Assembly (NCBI GenBank): GCA_902798595.1
Contig: CADBXE010000001.1
Location: 124,001 to 188,000, forward strand
DNA length: 64,000 nt
Direction: 5' to 3'
DNA from: an uncultured Erysipelotrichaceae bacterium
Lineage (GTDB): Bacteria; Bacillota_I; Bacilli_A; RFN20; CAG-826
Every line of letters begins with the position of its first letter. Position 1 is the first letter of the stretch. Under the pieces are notes generated by a model. The model did no database searches, was not told where the DNA came from, and worked only from the letters and a program-made list of their open reading frames with translations. The translations under genes and the position numbers were made by a program. This document shows, piece by piece, positions 33,160 to 43,296 of the stretch.

Positions 33160-33873
33160 ATGAAATTAAGCATTGTCGTTCCTTGCTATAACGAAAGCAA
33201 GGATATCGCTAAAAACGCGAAAATTATCAAAGATAAATTAGAAGAATTAAAACAAGATTATGAATTAATCTTGGTTAATGATGGTAGTAAAGATAACACT
33301 AAAGAAGTCATTGAATCTATCGAAGGTGTGAAAGCTTTATCGTACGACGCTAATCGTGGTAAAGGCGGAGCGGTCAAATATGGCATTGAAAACGCTACCG
33401 GAGATTATGTTTTATTCATGGATGCAGATTTAAGTACTGATTTAGAAGCCATTAAGCGCACCATGGAATTAGCGCCTTCTTATGACATGATTATTGGTAG
33501 TAGACACGCTAAAGATAGTGTTATTAAAAAGAAACAACCAGCCTTAAGAGTATTTATTGGTTGGTGTTGTCGTAAATTAGTGAACATGAAGTTCCATTTC
33601 AACTATAAAGATACACAATGTGGCTTTAAAGCGATGAGGACCGATATCGCTAAAAAGATCGTGAAAAAACAAGTGGTTACCAACTTCGCTTTTGATGTTG
33701 AATATCTCTATATCGCAAAATTGAATAACTTATCCGTTTATGAAATGGGTGTGATTTGGTCTGATGACCGTGGTAGCACTGTTTCGCCATTAAAATCATC
33801 CATTAAATTCTTTAAGGATTTGTCATTTATTAAAAAGCATAAAAAGACTTATTCATTTGATGAGGCTAAATAG
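33160..33873 (+). CDS. GT2 glycosyltransferase, DPM1/dolichyl-phosphate sugar synthase-like
   Basis: The 237-residue enzyme has a GT-A fold: SIVVPCYNESKDI at the start, LVNDGSKDNT near 38, GKGGAVKYGI near 67 and the metal motif MDADLST near 87. QCGFKAMR near 149 is typical of the polyprenyl-phosphate-glucose/mannose synthase group. It likely loads a hexose from a nucleotide sugar onto undecaprenyl phosphate. No C-terminal membrane segment is present. It overlaps the convergent gene by eight bases. Confidence 0.87.
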   Translation: MKLSIVVPCYNESKDIAKNAKIIKDKLEELKQDYELILVNDGSKDNTKEVIESIEGVKALSYDANRGKGGAVKYGIENATGDYVLFMDADLSTDLEAIKRTMELAPSYDMIIGSRHAKDSVIKKKQPALRVFIGWCCRKLVNMKFHFNYKDTQCGFKAMRTDIAKKIVKKQVVTNFAFDVEYLYIAKLNNLSVYEMGVIWSDDRGSTVSPLKSSIKFFKDLSFIKKHKKTYSFDEAK

Positions 33874-34933
33874 CTAAATCAATTAAAGTTTCGTCTTTAA
33901 GCAAATTATCTAAATCACTAACATCACTTAACGTGATGTTTTTTGTTTTTTGATAATAGTTATTAATCACTTTGTCAGTTATGGTTCTCGCATGTTTATA
34001 GGCTTTATCATCTAATCCCTCTAAGGATTCTTCGATTAAAGTAATCATGCATCTTCTTAATAAAGCGATAAGAGAAGTATCTAACCAACAATCAATATCT
34101 TTATTGATGCGTTTTAATTGAATAAATAAATCTAAGCCATCATCTGGGTTATGCCATAAATCAGCGAAGATGTAATCATATTTCTTGTTATTAGCGTGAT
34201 ATCTAATCGCATCATCGGGGATGATTGTAATCTTCTCTTTATGAGGGAATGATGGGAATAAGAGTCTATTAAATAAACTAATAATGTTTCGATCTTTTTC
34301 AATGATGGTAATGTGCTTAACATTATCTTTATTTGCCATCATGAATGGGACATAGCCCATTCCTAAACCGAGCACTAAAACGTTACCATGTGCTTTTTCT
34401 ATAAATGGTTTCATGGTCTCAATCTCATTAGGATTAAGTGACATCCAAATGTTATTGCCTTGGCATAACGCTAAATAGGAGAATTTTTCTTTGAAGAAAC
34501 CAATATTACTAAATTCTTGATACTTATCATTCACCATTATTTCATCGTATGGGAATACTTGGTATGGTTCATAACTAATCTTTTTAAGTGTGTAGCCGTT
34601 GTAACTGCCAGTAGAGGACACACTCTTTGCGTACATGTCGTTTTCGTAAACTTTAGAATCTAAACACTTAATGCGGTTATAGCAAAATTCTTTTAAGATC
34701 TCAGAAGTTTCCTTATCATCTTTGTCTAAATTAAAGGCTTCAAACATCATATCAAGCATTGCGTCTTGTGGTGCTTTGCCTGCGTTTTCATATTGCTTAA
34801 TTCTATTAGTGTCAAAAAAGTCAGTGTAGTTACATGCTTCACTTAATAAATCCGCAGCCCAAGTATTAATTTGGTTGGTGTGGATGATATCGTCTATATA
34901 GTCTCTTAATAAAAGATTTTCTTTAATTTTCAT
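33866..34933 (-). CDS. Class I SAM-dependent methyltransferase-like protein
   Basis: The 355-residue protein has a Rossmann core in its C-terminal half: VLVLGLGMGYVPFMM near 198, TIIEKD near 222, IIPDDAIRY and YIFADLWH near 261, a layout seen in spermidine-synthase-like methyltransferases. The N-terminal 180 residues are helical and unassigned. The substrate is unknown. A TATCAT -10-like box lies six bases before the ATG on this strand, with no ribosome site. It is divergent from the gene at 35023. Confidence 0.7.
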   Translation of the reverse strand: MKIKENLLLRDYIDDIIHTNQINTWAADLLSEACNYTDFFDTNRIKQYENAGKAPQDAMLDMMFEAFNLDKDDKETSEILKEFCYNRIKCLDSKVYENDMYAKSVSSTGSYNGYTLKKISYEPYQVFPYDEIMVNDKYQEFSNIGFFKEKFSYLALCQGNNIWMSLNPNEIETMKPFIEKAHGNVLVLGLGMGYVPFMMANKDNVKHITIIEKDRNIISLFNRLLFPSFPHKEKITIIPDDAIRYHANNKKYDYIFADLWHNPDDGLDLFIQLKRINKDIDCWLDTSLIALLRRCMITLIEESLEGLDDKAYKHARTITDKVINNYYQKTKNITLSDVSDLDNLLKDETLIDLAI

Positions 34934-35022
34934 GCTTTTATGATATCACTTCGCTAATAATTTTTGATGAAATATTCATCATAGAACGTATAATATCTAT
35001 ATCTAATAAAGGAATCCTGTTT

Positions 35023-36705
35023 ATGAAGAAGTTTTTTAAGGGTTTATTACTCACCCTTGTAGTGCTTATTATCTTACCAATCGCTCTATTGTTCATCTTT
35101 GTCTTCGACACCGGCAAAATGGCGGTCACATACGATGATAATTTTACTCAGGAAGCAATGTCTAAAAAACTTGTTGTTGATTCCTTAGACAACACTGTTA
35201 CTGATAAGAAAGTCGAATTCAGCATCTCTGAACAAGATATTAATAACTATATCCACGCAGCGATTAAAGATAACACTTTGCTGAACAAGTATTTAACTCA
35301 ACTTGCTATCGATATCAAAGAAGATTCCTATGTTTTAAATGTTTCTGGTAAAGCTTGGTTCTTTGAAACAAGAGCAAAACTTACCACGACATTATCAAAA
35401 GAAACAGTCGTCTCTGCGGATGGTGAAAAAGAAGCCTTTGTTTTAACTGTTAAGAAGATGACTTTAGGCCGTTTAACAAAGCTAAAAGAAGTTATTTCAT
35501 TCTTTTTATCTAGATTCATTAATAATGAAACAATTGATGCTTTGACCAATTCAATTCACTTACATTCTGATTTAAAGAACTCGAAGTTATTTATCTATAC
35601 TTCAGATTTAAGAGAAATGATTAATAAAGGTATCAGTGGTGGCTCAGGCACTTCTGATTTCTATTTCTCCTTCATTAATGACTTCTTAGATTTAAATCTC
35701 ATCAACATTGATTTCTATGGTGGAGAATCCTTGAATATTGATGTCAATTTAGAGAGATTAACCGGTAATGATTATGATGCTTCTTTAGGCGAAAATGTCT
35801 ATTACCCAATGAACTATGATGCAACCACAACAAAGTTACTCATTAATGGTGAGGAAAAGAAACTTTCTTTAGATGTTATTAGAGAAGCACTAGTGTACTT
35901 AATGAATCAACCAAACCCAACCGTTAATATGTCCAATATTAATCTTGTGAGTGCTTTCTTATTTAATGGCTATAACGGCACTAACGTAGTCAATGGTGTT
36001 GATCTTTCCCCAATTGGAATTACTGTTCCTGAAACATATAGAGGCTTCAATTTAGTAACTTCAGAAGATATTGATACCATCCTCGCTAACGCGATTAGTA
36101 CATTTGATGGTTACTCTATGTCACTTAATAGTTTTGATATCGCTAAATTAAAGGAAAGCGAAATCAATCTCTTTATGAAAGCACAGAGTGCTTTAGGCCA
36201 TAAATTCTTCTTACAACGTGAAGTATCTGATGGTCAAAATAAGATTAATTACATTGCTTTAGACAATGCCTATATGAATCTTTATGGTGACGCTGCTATT
36301 ATCAGTGTCGGTCTTAATATTAATGGTTTAGAAACATGGACCACCTTAAAAATGGATGCTGATCTCGCTAATACAGATACTCACAAACTTGTTTATAAAC
36401 CAGGTAATCTATACTTTGGTAAAGCTAGTGAAAATCTAACAGTAAGTGAAGAATCTAGAAAAGTTATCTATGAAACACTTGCGGAAGCTGTCGATCAATC
36501 TTCCTTTAGATTTGATAGAGATGGCACAATGACAATCTCGTTTGATTCATTATTAACTAACGCGATTAATGGCATTGATACATCTAATCCAATCATGTCG
36601 CAATATAAAACATTCCTTCAAAATAACGCTGATATCAGTGTGACGATTGAAGGTGATGCAGTGACCGATAACTCAAGCGTGAAGATTCAAGCGGTTCGCC
36701 GCTAA
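35023..36705 (+). CDS. Large membrane-anchored extracytoplasmic protein, unknown function
   Basis: The 560-residue protein has one N-terminal membrane anchor (residues 7-28) and a long external part with repeated beta-rich segments, such as FSISEQDINNYI near 68, resembling YpmS-like or LPXTG-less surface proteins in feel but without a firm match. AAAGGAA precedes the ATG. It overlaps the convergent phosphatase by four bases. It may act at the cell envelope. Confidence 0.6.
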   Translation: MKKFFKGLLLTLVVLIILPIALLFIFVFDTGKMAVTYDDNFTQEAMSKKLVVDSLDNTVTDKKVEFSISEQDINNYIHAAIKDNTLLNKYLTQLAIDIKEDSYVLNVSGKAWFFETRAKLTTTLSKETVVSADGEKEAFVLTVKKMTLGRLTKLKEVISFFLSRFINNETIDALTNSIHLHSDLKNSKLFIYTSDLREMINKGISGGSGTSDFYFSFINDFLDLNLINIDFYGGESLNIDVNLERLTGNDYDASLGENVYYPMNYDATTTKLLINGEEKKLSLDVIREALVYLMNQPNPTVNMSNINLVSAFLFNGYNGTNVVNGVDLSPIGITVPETYRGFNLVTSEDIDTILANAISTFDGYSMSLNSFDIAKLKESEINLFMKAQSALGHKFFLQREVSDGQNKINYIALDNAYMNLYGDAAIISVGLNINGLETWTTLKMDADLANTDTHKLVYKPGNLYFGKASENLTVSEESRKVIYETLAEAVDQSSFRFDRDGTMTISFDSLLTNAINGIDTSNPIMSQYKTFLQNNADISVTIEGDAVTDNSSVKIQAVRR

Positions 36706-37145
36706 ATATTCTTAAATATATCGTGAATACAGTCTGTGATTTCGTCGCAGACTTTTTCATATCTACCAGTGTACCAAGGATCTTCTATTTCATAGATTCT
36801 TGGGGTGAATTTATTAATGCGATAAATAATGCCTTTATGGTCATCTAATTGTCTTAAAAGTGAATAATAGTTTTCATCGTCCATGCAAAAGATATAGTCC
36901 GCTTCTTCGTAGTCTGATTGTCTAATTCTTTGAGCGGCATGAGGGTATAAAGTAACTCCTCTTCTATAGAGCTCTCTTTTCATTGGAGGATAGACATCAT
37001 TACCGATTTCTTCAGAGGATGTTGCCCTGATAGAAATATTGAATTCCCTATCACGTCCTTGTTCTTTTAAGTATTGTTTGGCAATAAAAGCCGCAGCGGG
37101 GCTACGGCAAATTGAACCATGACAAACAAAGATGATGTTCTTCAT
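36702..37145 (-). CDS. Low-molecular-weight protein-tyrosine phosphatase
   Basis: The 147-residue protein carries the P-loop CHGSICRSP near residue 8 (CX5RS) and the general-acid loop EDPWYTGR near 121. Such phosphatases often control tyrosine kinases of polysaccharide export. It is the last gene of an operon after the two ABC exporter halves: the ATG overlaps the exporter stop in TAATG. Confidence 0.92.
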   Translation of the reverse strand: MKNIIFVCHGSICRSPAAAFIAKQYLKEQGRDREFNISIRATSSEEIGNDVYPPMKRELYRRGVTLYPHAAQRIRQSDYEEADYIFCMDDENYYSLLRQLDDHKGIIYRINKFTPRIYEIEDPWYTGRYEKVCDEITDCIHDIFKNI

Positions 37146-39145
37146 TATTCTAACTCAACAGCCCCCGTATAGAGCTGATAGTAGGCTCCTTTTTCAGCAA
37201 TTAAGGATTCATGATTACCTCTTTCGATAATCTCACCTTTATCTAAAACAAGAATGTAGTCAGCGTTTTGAATAGTGGATAATCTATGAGCGATAACAAA
37301 TGTTGTTCTGCCTTTCATTAATTGATCCATACCTTGTTGGACAAGTCTTTCGGTTCTGGTATCGATAGAAGATGTCGCTTCATCAAGAATCATAACAGGG
37401 GCATCAGCGATAGCCGCTCTGGCGATAGAGATTAATTGTCTTTGACCTTGTGAGAGGTTTGCGCCATCACCAGAAAGAACAGTATTGAAGCCTTGTGGTA
37501 ATCTCATGATGAAATCATAAGCATTAGCGATCTTTGCTGCTTCATAGACTTCTTCATCAGTCGCATCTAATCGGCCATATCTAATATTTTCCATGACTGT
37601 ACCTGTGAACAAGTTCACATCTTGTAAAATCACGCCTAAAGAGTGACGTAAGTCGTCTTTCTTAATCTTATTGATATTTATGCCATCGTAGCGGATTTTG
37701 CCATCCGCGATGTCATAGAAACGGTTAATCAAATTGGTGATGGTGGTCTTACCCGCACCAGTAGCGCCCACTAACGCGATTTGTTGACCTGGGTGAGCGT
37801 ACACAGAGACATTCTTAAGAACAGTCTTCTTACCATCGTAAGAGAAGTCAATATCGTCAATAACGATATCACCTTTAAGTTCAGTATATGTTAATGTGCC
37901 ATCAGCTTTATGTGGATGTTTCCAAGCGTAATATCTTGTCTTTTCGGATGTTTCAACGAATGAGCCATCTTCGTTATATTTGATATTTACTAAAGTAACA
38001 TAGCCTTCATCTGTTTCAACTTTTTCATCAATCATGTCAAAGCATCTTGATGCACCAGCGGTACCCATAACCACGAATGTCACTTGCTGTGAGAAGTTAG
38101 AAATGTTTTGTGTGAACATTCTAGATAACATTAAGAATGGGACGAGTAAGTTAGAGTAGAAGTCATCCGCTTCGATTTTATCGAAACCACCGATGAGTTT
38201 GAGGTTGAATGTTTCAACGTGATAAATCTTTGGTAAGAGATATAAGACACAACCTAAGATAACGATTAAGGCATACATAAAGTTACCAATGTTGCCATTG
38301 ATTGGCATCATGATATTGCCATGTATATTCGCGGTACTCGCGTTTTGATATAATTCGTCATTCACGACATCAAAGTCTTTTAAACTGTCTTCTTCGTGAG
38401 TGAAAACTTTAATAACTTTTAAGCCAGTAATACTTTCTTCGATATTACCTTCGACTTTACCCAAACTTCTTTGTTGAGCAACGAAGTATTTTGATGCACG
38501 TCCCCCGATGATTTTGGTGTTAAAGACCATCGCAACGGTACCTAAGATAACAATTAATGTCATCCAAATTGAGAACATCAACATGATGGCTAAAGCGCTT
38601 ATCGCGGTAATACCTGTGGCGAAGATATTTGGAATAGATTGAGAGATTAATTGTCTGATGGTGTCGATATCGTTAGTGTATAACGACATAATCGCACCAT
38701 TTTGGTGTGTATCAAAGTATTTGATAGGAAGCTTTTGCATATGAGAGAACATCTCGATACGGAAAAGGTTTAAATACTTCTGAGTAACAATAGCCATGGT
38801 TCTATTCCATGTCCATGAACAAATCACACCTAATCCATAAATACAGATTAAGGCAATTAATAAACCTGTTAAGTTAGCTTTAAGTGGGAATGTACCAAAT
38901 AAGGCAACATCAAAGACATCGGTAAAGAGATTAACACTACCGATTGGATTATTCGCTGGGATAGCTTTGGTTAATAAGTCAGTAATTAAGCTAGCGAAAA
39001 TACTACCACATAAGTTAACAGCGATTGAGAGGACGAGAGTAACTAAAGAAAGGATAAGTTCTAACTTAAAATTCTTCCATAAAGATTTGAATAATCTTTT
39101 AATGGTGCCTTTTTTTGGTTTAGCGTATTGCTTGATTGGTGGCAT
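37145..39145 (-). CDS. ABC exporter half, catalytically canonical subunit
   Basis: The 666-residue half-transporter has six membrane segments (about 20-370), then an ATPase: Walker A GATGAGKT, signature LSQGQ, Walker B MILDEATSS with the catalytic glutamate, and the H-loop AHRLS. An insert of about 40 residues (YAWKHPHKADG region) lies between the two domains. I chose the ATG at 39145, after AAGGAGGAG, not the ATG 99 bases upstream, which would overlap the preceding gene. It pairs with the gene just upstream as a heterodimeric multidrug/lipid-type exporter. Substrate unknown. Confidence 0.9.
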   Translation of the reverse strand: MPPIKQYAKPKKGTIKRLFKSLWKNFKLELILSLVTLVLSIAVNLCGSIFASLITDLLTKAIPANNPIGSVNLFTDVFDVALFGTFPLKANLTGLLIALICIYGLGVICSWTWNRTMAIVTQKYLNLFRIEMFSHMQKLPIKYFDTHQNGAIMSLYTNDIDTIRQLISQSIPNIFATGITAISALAIMLMFSIWMTLIVILGTVAMVFNTKIIGGRASKYFVAQQRSLGKVEGNIEESITGLKVIKVFTHEEDSLKDFDVVNDELYQNASTANIHGNIMMPINGNIGNFMYALIVILGCVLYLLPKIYHVETFNLKLIGGFDKIEADDFYSNLLVPFLMLSRMFTQNISNFSQQVTFVVMGTAGASRCFDMIDEKVETDEGYVTLVNIKYNEDGSFVETSEKTRYYAWKHPHKADGTLTYTELKGDIVIDDIDFSYDGKKTVLKNVSVYAHPGQQIALVGATGAGKTTITNLINRFYDIADGKIRYDGININKIKKDDLRHSLGVILQDVNLFTGTVMENIRYGRLDATDEEVYEAAKIANAYDFIMRLPQGFNTVLSGDGANLSQGQRQLISIARAAIADAPVMILDEATSSIDTRTERLVQQGMDQLMKGRTTFVIAHRLSTIQNADYILVLDKGEIIERGNHESLIAEKGAYYQLYTGAVELE

Positions 39146-39146
39146 A

Positions 39147-40949
39147 TTATTCTCCTCCTTTCTGTGTTTGTGATTGATAAACTTCACGATAAATATCATT
39201 ATTTTGCAATAACTCTTTATGTGTACCGATACCATTGATTTCACCGTTATCTAAAACAATGATTTGATCAGCTTCTTCGATGGAATTAATTCTTTGAGCG
39301 ATGACAATTTTTGTCATATTTGGTAAATCATTCTTTAAAGCCGTTCTAATTAATCTATCGGTCTTTGTATCAACTGCAGAAGTGGAGTCATCTAAGATTA
39401 AAATCTTTGGAGACTTTAATAAGGCTCTAGCGATACATAATCTTTGTTTTTGACCACCAGAGAAGTTAGCGCCACCTTGCTCAACGACTTTATCAAGTCT
39501 TTCTTTAGTGGCTTCAATGGTTTCAGAGATTTGGGCCACTCTTAAAGCGGCAATCATTTCTTCTTCACTAGCGTCTTTTTTGCCCCAACGCATGTTAGAG
39601 GCAACTGTACCAGAGAATAAGAAGTTCTTTTGTAAGACAACTGAAACAGAATCTCTTAATGTTTTGAGATCGTATTCCTTAACATCTTTACCACCCACTA
39701 AAACTTGACCTTCAGTGGTGTCATATAATCTGGAAATTAAATTAACTAATGTGGATTTACCAGAACCGGTGGAACCGATAATACCAACGAATTGGCCAGA
39801 CTTAATATTGATATTTAAGTTACTAACTGCATAACGTTCCGCTTCTTTTTTATATTTAAAGGAAACATTGTTAAAGACAACAGAACCATCTTCAACAGTC
39901 ATCACTGGTTCTTCAGGATTCTTAATTGTGGGTTCTTCATCAAGCACCTCGCTGATACGTCTAATGGATTCAAAGGACATAACTAACATGGTGACAATCA
40001 TGGAAATCATCATGATGGACATTAAGATTTGGATGCCATAAGTGAGCAACGCTGACATTTGAGGAATGGATAAATCGCCCCATGTATAACCATAGATAAT
40101 TTTGCCATCTGCAGTTCTTTCACCTGTATCAAACGCGGAAGCGGTATTGAAGATTAGAATACCGGAAAGGAACATTGTTAATAGGTAAACAACATGAATA
40201 GATGTATTCATTAATGGAGTCATTAAAGCAACAATCTTTTCCGCTTTAATAAAGTCCCTAGATAAGTTATTAGAGGCAGTGGAGAACTTGTTATCTTCAT
40301 ACTTTTCACGCACGAAAGATTTAACCACTCTCATACCTGCGACATTTTCTTGGACAGATTCATTTAAAGCGTCGTAACGCTTGAAGACTCTTCTGAAGAT
40401 GCCCATTGCTAATCTTGCAAGAACAATAAAGATAATACCGATAACTGGAATAGCAACAACGAAGATCCACGCCATATTGCCACCGACAACGAACGCCATA
40501 ATTGCGGAGAATATAAGCATTAATGGGGCTCTAACAACAATTCTAATCGCCATGGCGAATGAGTTTTGTGTGTTAGTGACATCTGTAGTCATTCTAGTCA
40601 CTAAGCTAGAAGCATGGAAATGGTCGATATTTTCAAAAGAGAATGATTCAACTTTTGCGTATAAATCTTTTCTTAAATTTTTCGCAAAACCACATGCAGC
40701 ATAGGAAGCAAACCTACCACCTAAAATACCACATGTAATAGAAACGATAGTCATTGCAAAGATTAAAATGAAATAAGGCACTAATTCTTCAATGCCATTA
40801 ACAATTTCAATCTTTCCGACAAATTCGGACATGATATATGGTAAGAAGCATTCAACAGCGGCTTCACCAATCATGAATAAAGGAGTGATGATGGCGAATA
40901 TTTTATATTCCCTGACGCTTTTCAAGACTCTGAGTATTGATTTAAACAT
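39147..40949 (-). CDS. ABC exporter half with degenerate ATPase site
   Basis: The 600-residue half-transporter has an N-terminal six-helix domain and an ATPase with Walker A GSTGSGKST, signature FSGGQ and Walker B ILILDDSTS, where aspartate replaces the catalytic glutamate. This asymmetry is usual in heterodimeric exporters such as BmrCD. The switch region reads AQRIN where AHRLS is usual, so the H-loop histidine is also replaced. A GGAGGGAG site precedes the ATG. The operon promoter at 40985-41013 carries a palindrome in its spacer. The phosphatase is the third gene. Confidence 0.9.
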   Translation of the reverse strand: MFKSILRVLKSVREYKIFAIITPLFMIGEAAVECFLPYIMSEFVGKIEIVNGIEELVPYFILIFAMTIVSITCGILGGRFASYAACGFAKNLRKDLYAKVESFSFENIDHFHASSLVTRMTTDVTNTQNSFAMAIRIVVRAPLMLIFSAIMAFVVGGNMAWIFVVAIPVIGIIFIVLARLAMGIFRRVFKRYDALNESVQENVAGMRVVKSFVREKYEDNKFSTASNNLSRDFIKAEKIVALMTPLMNTSIHVVYLLTMFLSGILIFNTASAFDTGERTADGKIIYGYTWGDLSIPQMSALLTYGIQILMSIMMISMIVTMLVMSFESIRRISEVLDEEPTIKNPEEPVMTVEDGSVVFNNVSFKYKKEAERYAVSNLNINIKSGQFVGIIGSTGSGKSTLVNLISRLYDTTEGQVLVGGKDVKEYDLKTLRDSVSVVLQKNFLFSGTVASNMRWGKKDASEEEMIAALRVAQISETIEATKERLDKVVEQGGANFSGGQKQRLCIARALLKSPKILILDDSTSAVDTKTDRLIRTALKNDLPNMTKIVIAQRINSIEEADQIIVLDNGEINGIGTHKELLQNNDIYREVYQSQTQKGGE

Positions 40950-40984
40950 CTTTTCTCCCTCCTTTTCATGTATATGCTCAAAAA

Positions 40985-41013
40985 ATTGTAAAGTTCGATA
41001 ACGAACTTGTCAA
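40985..41013 (-). promoter_or_regulatory. Consensus promoter of the ABC exporter operon with operator palindrome in the spacer
   Basis: On the minus strand TTGACA (41013-41008), a 17-base spacer and TACAAT (40990-40985) form a near-perfect sigma-A promoter. The spacer is almost filled by AGTTCG-TTAT-CGAACT (40992-41007), a 6-bp perfect inverted repeat. A repressor or MerR-like regulator is likely. Confidence 0.7.
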
Positions 41014-41019
41014 TCAAAA

Positions 41020-41048
41020 TGCACACATGCATGCAAAAGTTGTATAAT
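41020..41048 (+). promoter_or_regulatory. Promoter of glf
   Basis: TGCACA (41020-41025), 17 bases, TATAAT (41043-41048), preceded by TG. The -10 ends nine bases before the ATG, leaving a very short leader. Confidence 0.5.
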
Positions 41049-41057
41049 TAAGGGGCT

Positions 41058-42167
41058 ATGAAAACTAATTATGATTATCTAATTGTTGGTGCTGGTTTAT
41101 ATGGCACCGTTGCCGCTCACGAATTAAATAAACGCGGCTATAAAGTACTCGTCGTGGAAAAAAGAAACAACATCGCGGGTAATATCTATACCGAAGAAAT
41201 TGAAGGCATCCAAGTTCATAAGTATGGTCCACATATCTTCCATACTTCCAAGAAAGAAATCTGGGACTATGTTAATCAATTTGCAAAGTTCAATGACTTC
41301 ATCAATATGCCTTTAGCGTTCTATAAAGGCAAATACTACAACATGCCTTTCAACATGAACACTTTCCATCAAATTTTTGGTGTGAATACCGCAGAAGAAG
41401 CGAAGGCGTGTATCGAAAAAGAGATTAAAGAAGCCAATATTAAGGAACCAAAAAACCTCGAAGAAAAAGCTATCTCTATGGTGGGCACAACCATCTATGA
41501 AATGCTCATTAAAGGCTATACCCAAAAACAATGGGGCAGACCATGCAACGAACTCCCACCTTTCATCATCACTCGTTTACCAGTGAGATATGAATACAAT
41601 AACAATTACTTCAATGATATCTATCAAGGTATCCCAATCGGTGGTTATACCAAATGGATTGAAAATATGCTCAAAGGCATTGAAGTGAGATTAGGTGTTG
41701 ATTACTTAGAACACAAAGAAGAATTAAACAAACTTGCTGATAAGATTATCTATACTGGTGAGATTGATAAGTTCTTTGGTTACAAATATGGCGCTCTTGA
41801 ATGGAGATCATTAAGATTTGAAGAAGAAATCATTGATAAGCCAGATTATCAAGGCAATGCGGTTGTTAACTATACCGAATTTGAAGTTCCATATACCAGA
41901 ATCGCGGAACATCAATACTTTGAACCAGGGCAAAAACACAATAAAACTGTAATTACAAAAGAGTATTCCAAGACATGGACTTTAGGTGACGAAGCTTACT
42001 ACCCTATTAATAATGATCGCAATAGTGTGTTATACTCAAAATATCAAGAATTGGCCAAAGAAAACCCAAATGTCTACTTTGGTGGTCGCTTAGGCACCTA
42101 TTCCTACTACAACATGGACGTGGTAGTAGAGAAGGCTTTGCAATTAGTAGAGTCGTTAATTCATTAA
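41058..42167 (+). CDS. glf: UDP-galactopyranose mutase
   Basis: The 369-residue flavoenzyme converts UDP-galactopyranose to UDP-galactofuranose for surface glycans. The N-terminal FAD motif is YLIVGAGLYGTVAAHEL, followed by RNNIAGNIYTE and YGPHIFHTS near 57. Further conserved segments are YTQKQWGR near 154 and GRLGTYSYYNMD near the end. Length is standard. It precedes a GT2 enzyme and may supply it. The ATG has no classical ribosome site. Confidence 0.96.
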   Translation: MKTNYDYLIVGAGLYGTVAAHELNKRGYKVLVVEKRNNIAGNIYTEEIEGIQVHKYGPHIFHTSKKEIWDYVNQFAKFNDFINMPLAFYKGKYYNMPFNMNTFHQIFGVNTAEEAKACIEKEIKEANIKEPKNLEEKAISMVGTTIYEMLIKGYTQKQWGRPCNELPPFIITRLPVRYEYNNNYFNDIYQGIPIGGYTKWIENMLKGIEVRLGVDYLEHKEELNKLADKIIYTGEIDKFFGYKYGALEWRSLRFEEEIIDKPDYQGNAVVNYTEFEVPYTRIAEHQYFEPGQKHNKTVITKEYSKTWTLGDEAYYPINNDRNSVLYSKYQELAKENPNVYFGGRLGTYSYYNMDVVVEKALQLVESLIH

Positions 42168-42235
42168 TTAACTTGCTTAAATATTCAACTTTACTATAAT
42201 GTGTAAGGGCTGAGGGCCAGTTAGAAACAAAAATT

Positions 42236-43270
42236 ATGAAATACATTACATTTACAATCCCATGCTATAACTCCCAAGAATATATGCGCCACTGTATCGA
42301 TAATCTCGTTGCAGCAGGTGATGAAGTCGAAGTCATCATCGTCAATGACGGTAGCAAGGACGACACAGGCAAAATTGCTGACGAATATGAAAAGAAATAT
42401 CCAACTATAGTTAAAGCTATTCAAAAAGAGAATGGTGGACATGGTTCGGGTGTTATGGCGGGTATCCGCAATGCAACCGGCTTGTTCTTCAAAGTCGTGG
42501 ATAGTGATGACTGGGTTGAGACAAAAGATGTTTTAGATTTGCTCATGTTAATCAAACAACACGAAGCAGAAAACGCTAATGTAGACTTATACATTACAAA
42601 CTATGTTTATGAACATGCTGTTGACAATTCACAATATGTCATGCATTACCGTAAATGCTTACCAGCGGAAAAGATTATCTCCTGGGAAGATATGAAACGT
42701 GTGAAATTAGAAACAGTCTTCTTAATGCACTCTTTACTTTATAGAACTGAAAAGTTAAGAGAGTCTAAGATGGAACTTCCAAATCACACATTCTACGTTG
42801 ATGACATTTATGCCTATCAACCACTTCCATTTATGAAGAAAATTTTCTATCACGATTTAGATTTATATCATTATTTCATTGGTAGAAGTGATCAATCCAT
42901 CAACTATGGCACAATGTGTAAGAGATATGAACAACAAATGAGAGTATTCAAAATCATGTTCTGTGCTTATACATATGATGAAATCTATAAACAACCAAAA
43001 TTCTTGAAGAAATATATGGTTAAATGGTTGATGACCATTTGTGGTATCACCATCATGACTATCGTTGGCACTAAAGAAGATAAAGAAACACGTTGGAAAG
43101 TGTTTAAGGAATACTTCGAAGAACTCAAGGGTATCGATAGAAAACTCTATAACAAGATTCGCCATCGTTCCTTAGCGGCCTTCGCCTTCACTCTTCCAGG
43201 CTATAGCTTAAAGTCATTTGCCTCTAGAAACGTTTATAAAATCTTCCAGAAGAGATTGAAACTTGGTTAA
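42236..43270 (+). CDS. GT2-family glycosyltransferase
   Basis: The 344-residue enzyme has a GT-A domain: TFTIPCYNSQEYM near 4, IIVNDGSKDDTG near 34, ENGGHGSGVMAG near 62 and FKVVDSDDW near 84 (metal-binding DSDD). The C-terminal region has amphipathic helices typical of EpsJ-like exopolysaccharide enzymes. A TATAAT at 42195 gives a 30-base leader without a clear ribosome site. It ends at a shared terminator. Confidence 0.88.
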   Translation: MKYITFTIPCYNSQEYMRHCIDNLVAAGDEVEVIIVNDGSKDDTGKIADEYEKKYPTIVKAIQKENGGHGSGVMAGIRNATGLFFKVVDSDDWVETKDVLDLLMLIKQHEAENANVDLYITNYVYEHAVDNSQYVMHYRKCLPAEKIISWEDMKRVKLETVFLMHSLLYRTEKLRESKMELPNHTFYVDDIYAYQPLPFMKKIFYHDLDLYHYFIGRSDQSINYGTMCKRYEQQMRVFKIMFCAYTYDEIYKQPKFLKKYMVKWLMTICGITIMTIVGTKEDKETRWKVFKEYFEELKGIDRKLYNKIRHRSLAAFAFTLPGYSLKSFASRNVYKIFQKRLKLG

Positions 43271-43273
43271 AAT

Positions 43274-43296
43274 AAAAGCGGTTTAACCGCTTTTTA
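43274..43296. terminator. Bidirectional terminator between the GT2 and GH2 genes
   Basis: AAAGCGGTT and AACCGCTTT (43275-43283, 43285-43293) form a perfect stem with A on one side and T on the other. The GH2 stop codon lies in its right edge. Confidence 0.88.

Noticed and set aside
39146-39244. Upstream start of the second ABC exporter half
   Set aside because: It would overlap the preceding gene by about 100 bases. The ATG at 39145 follows a perfect AAGGAGG site.
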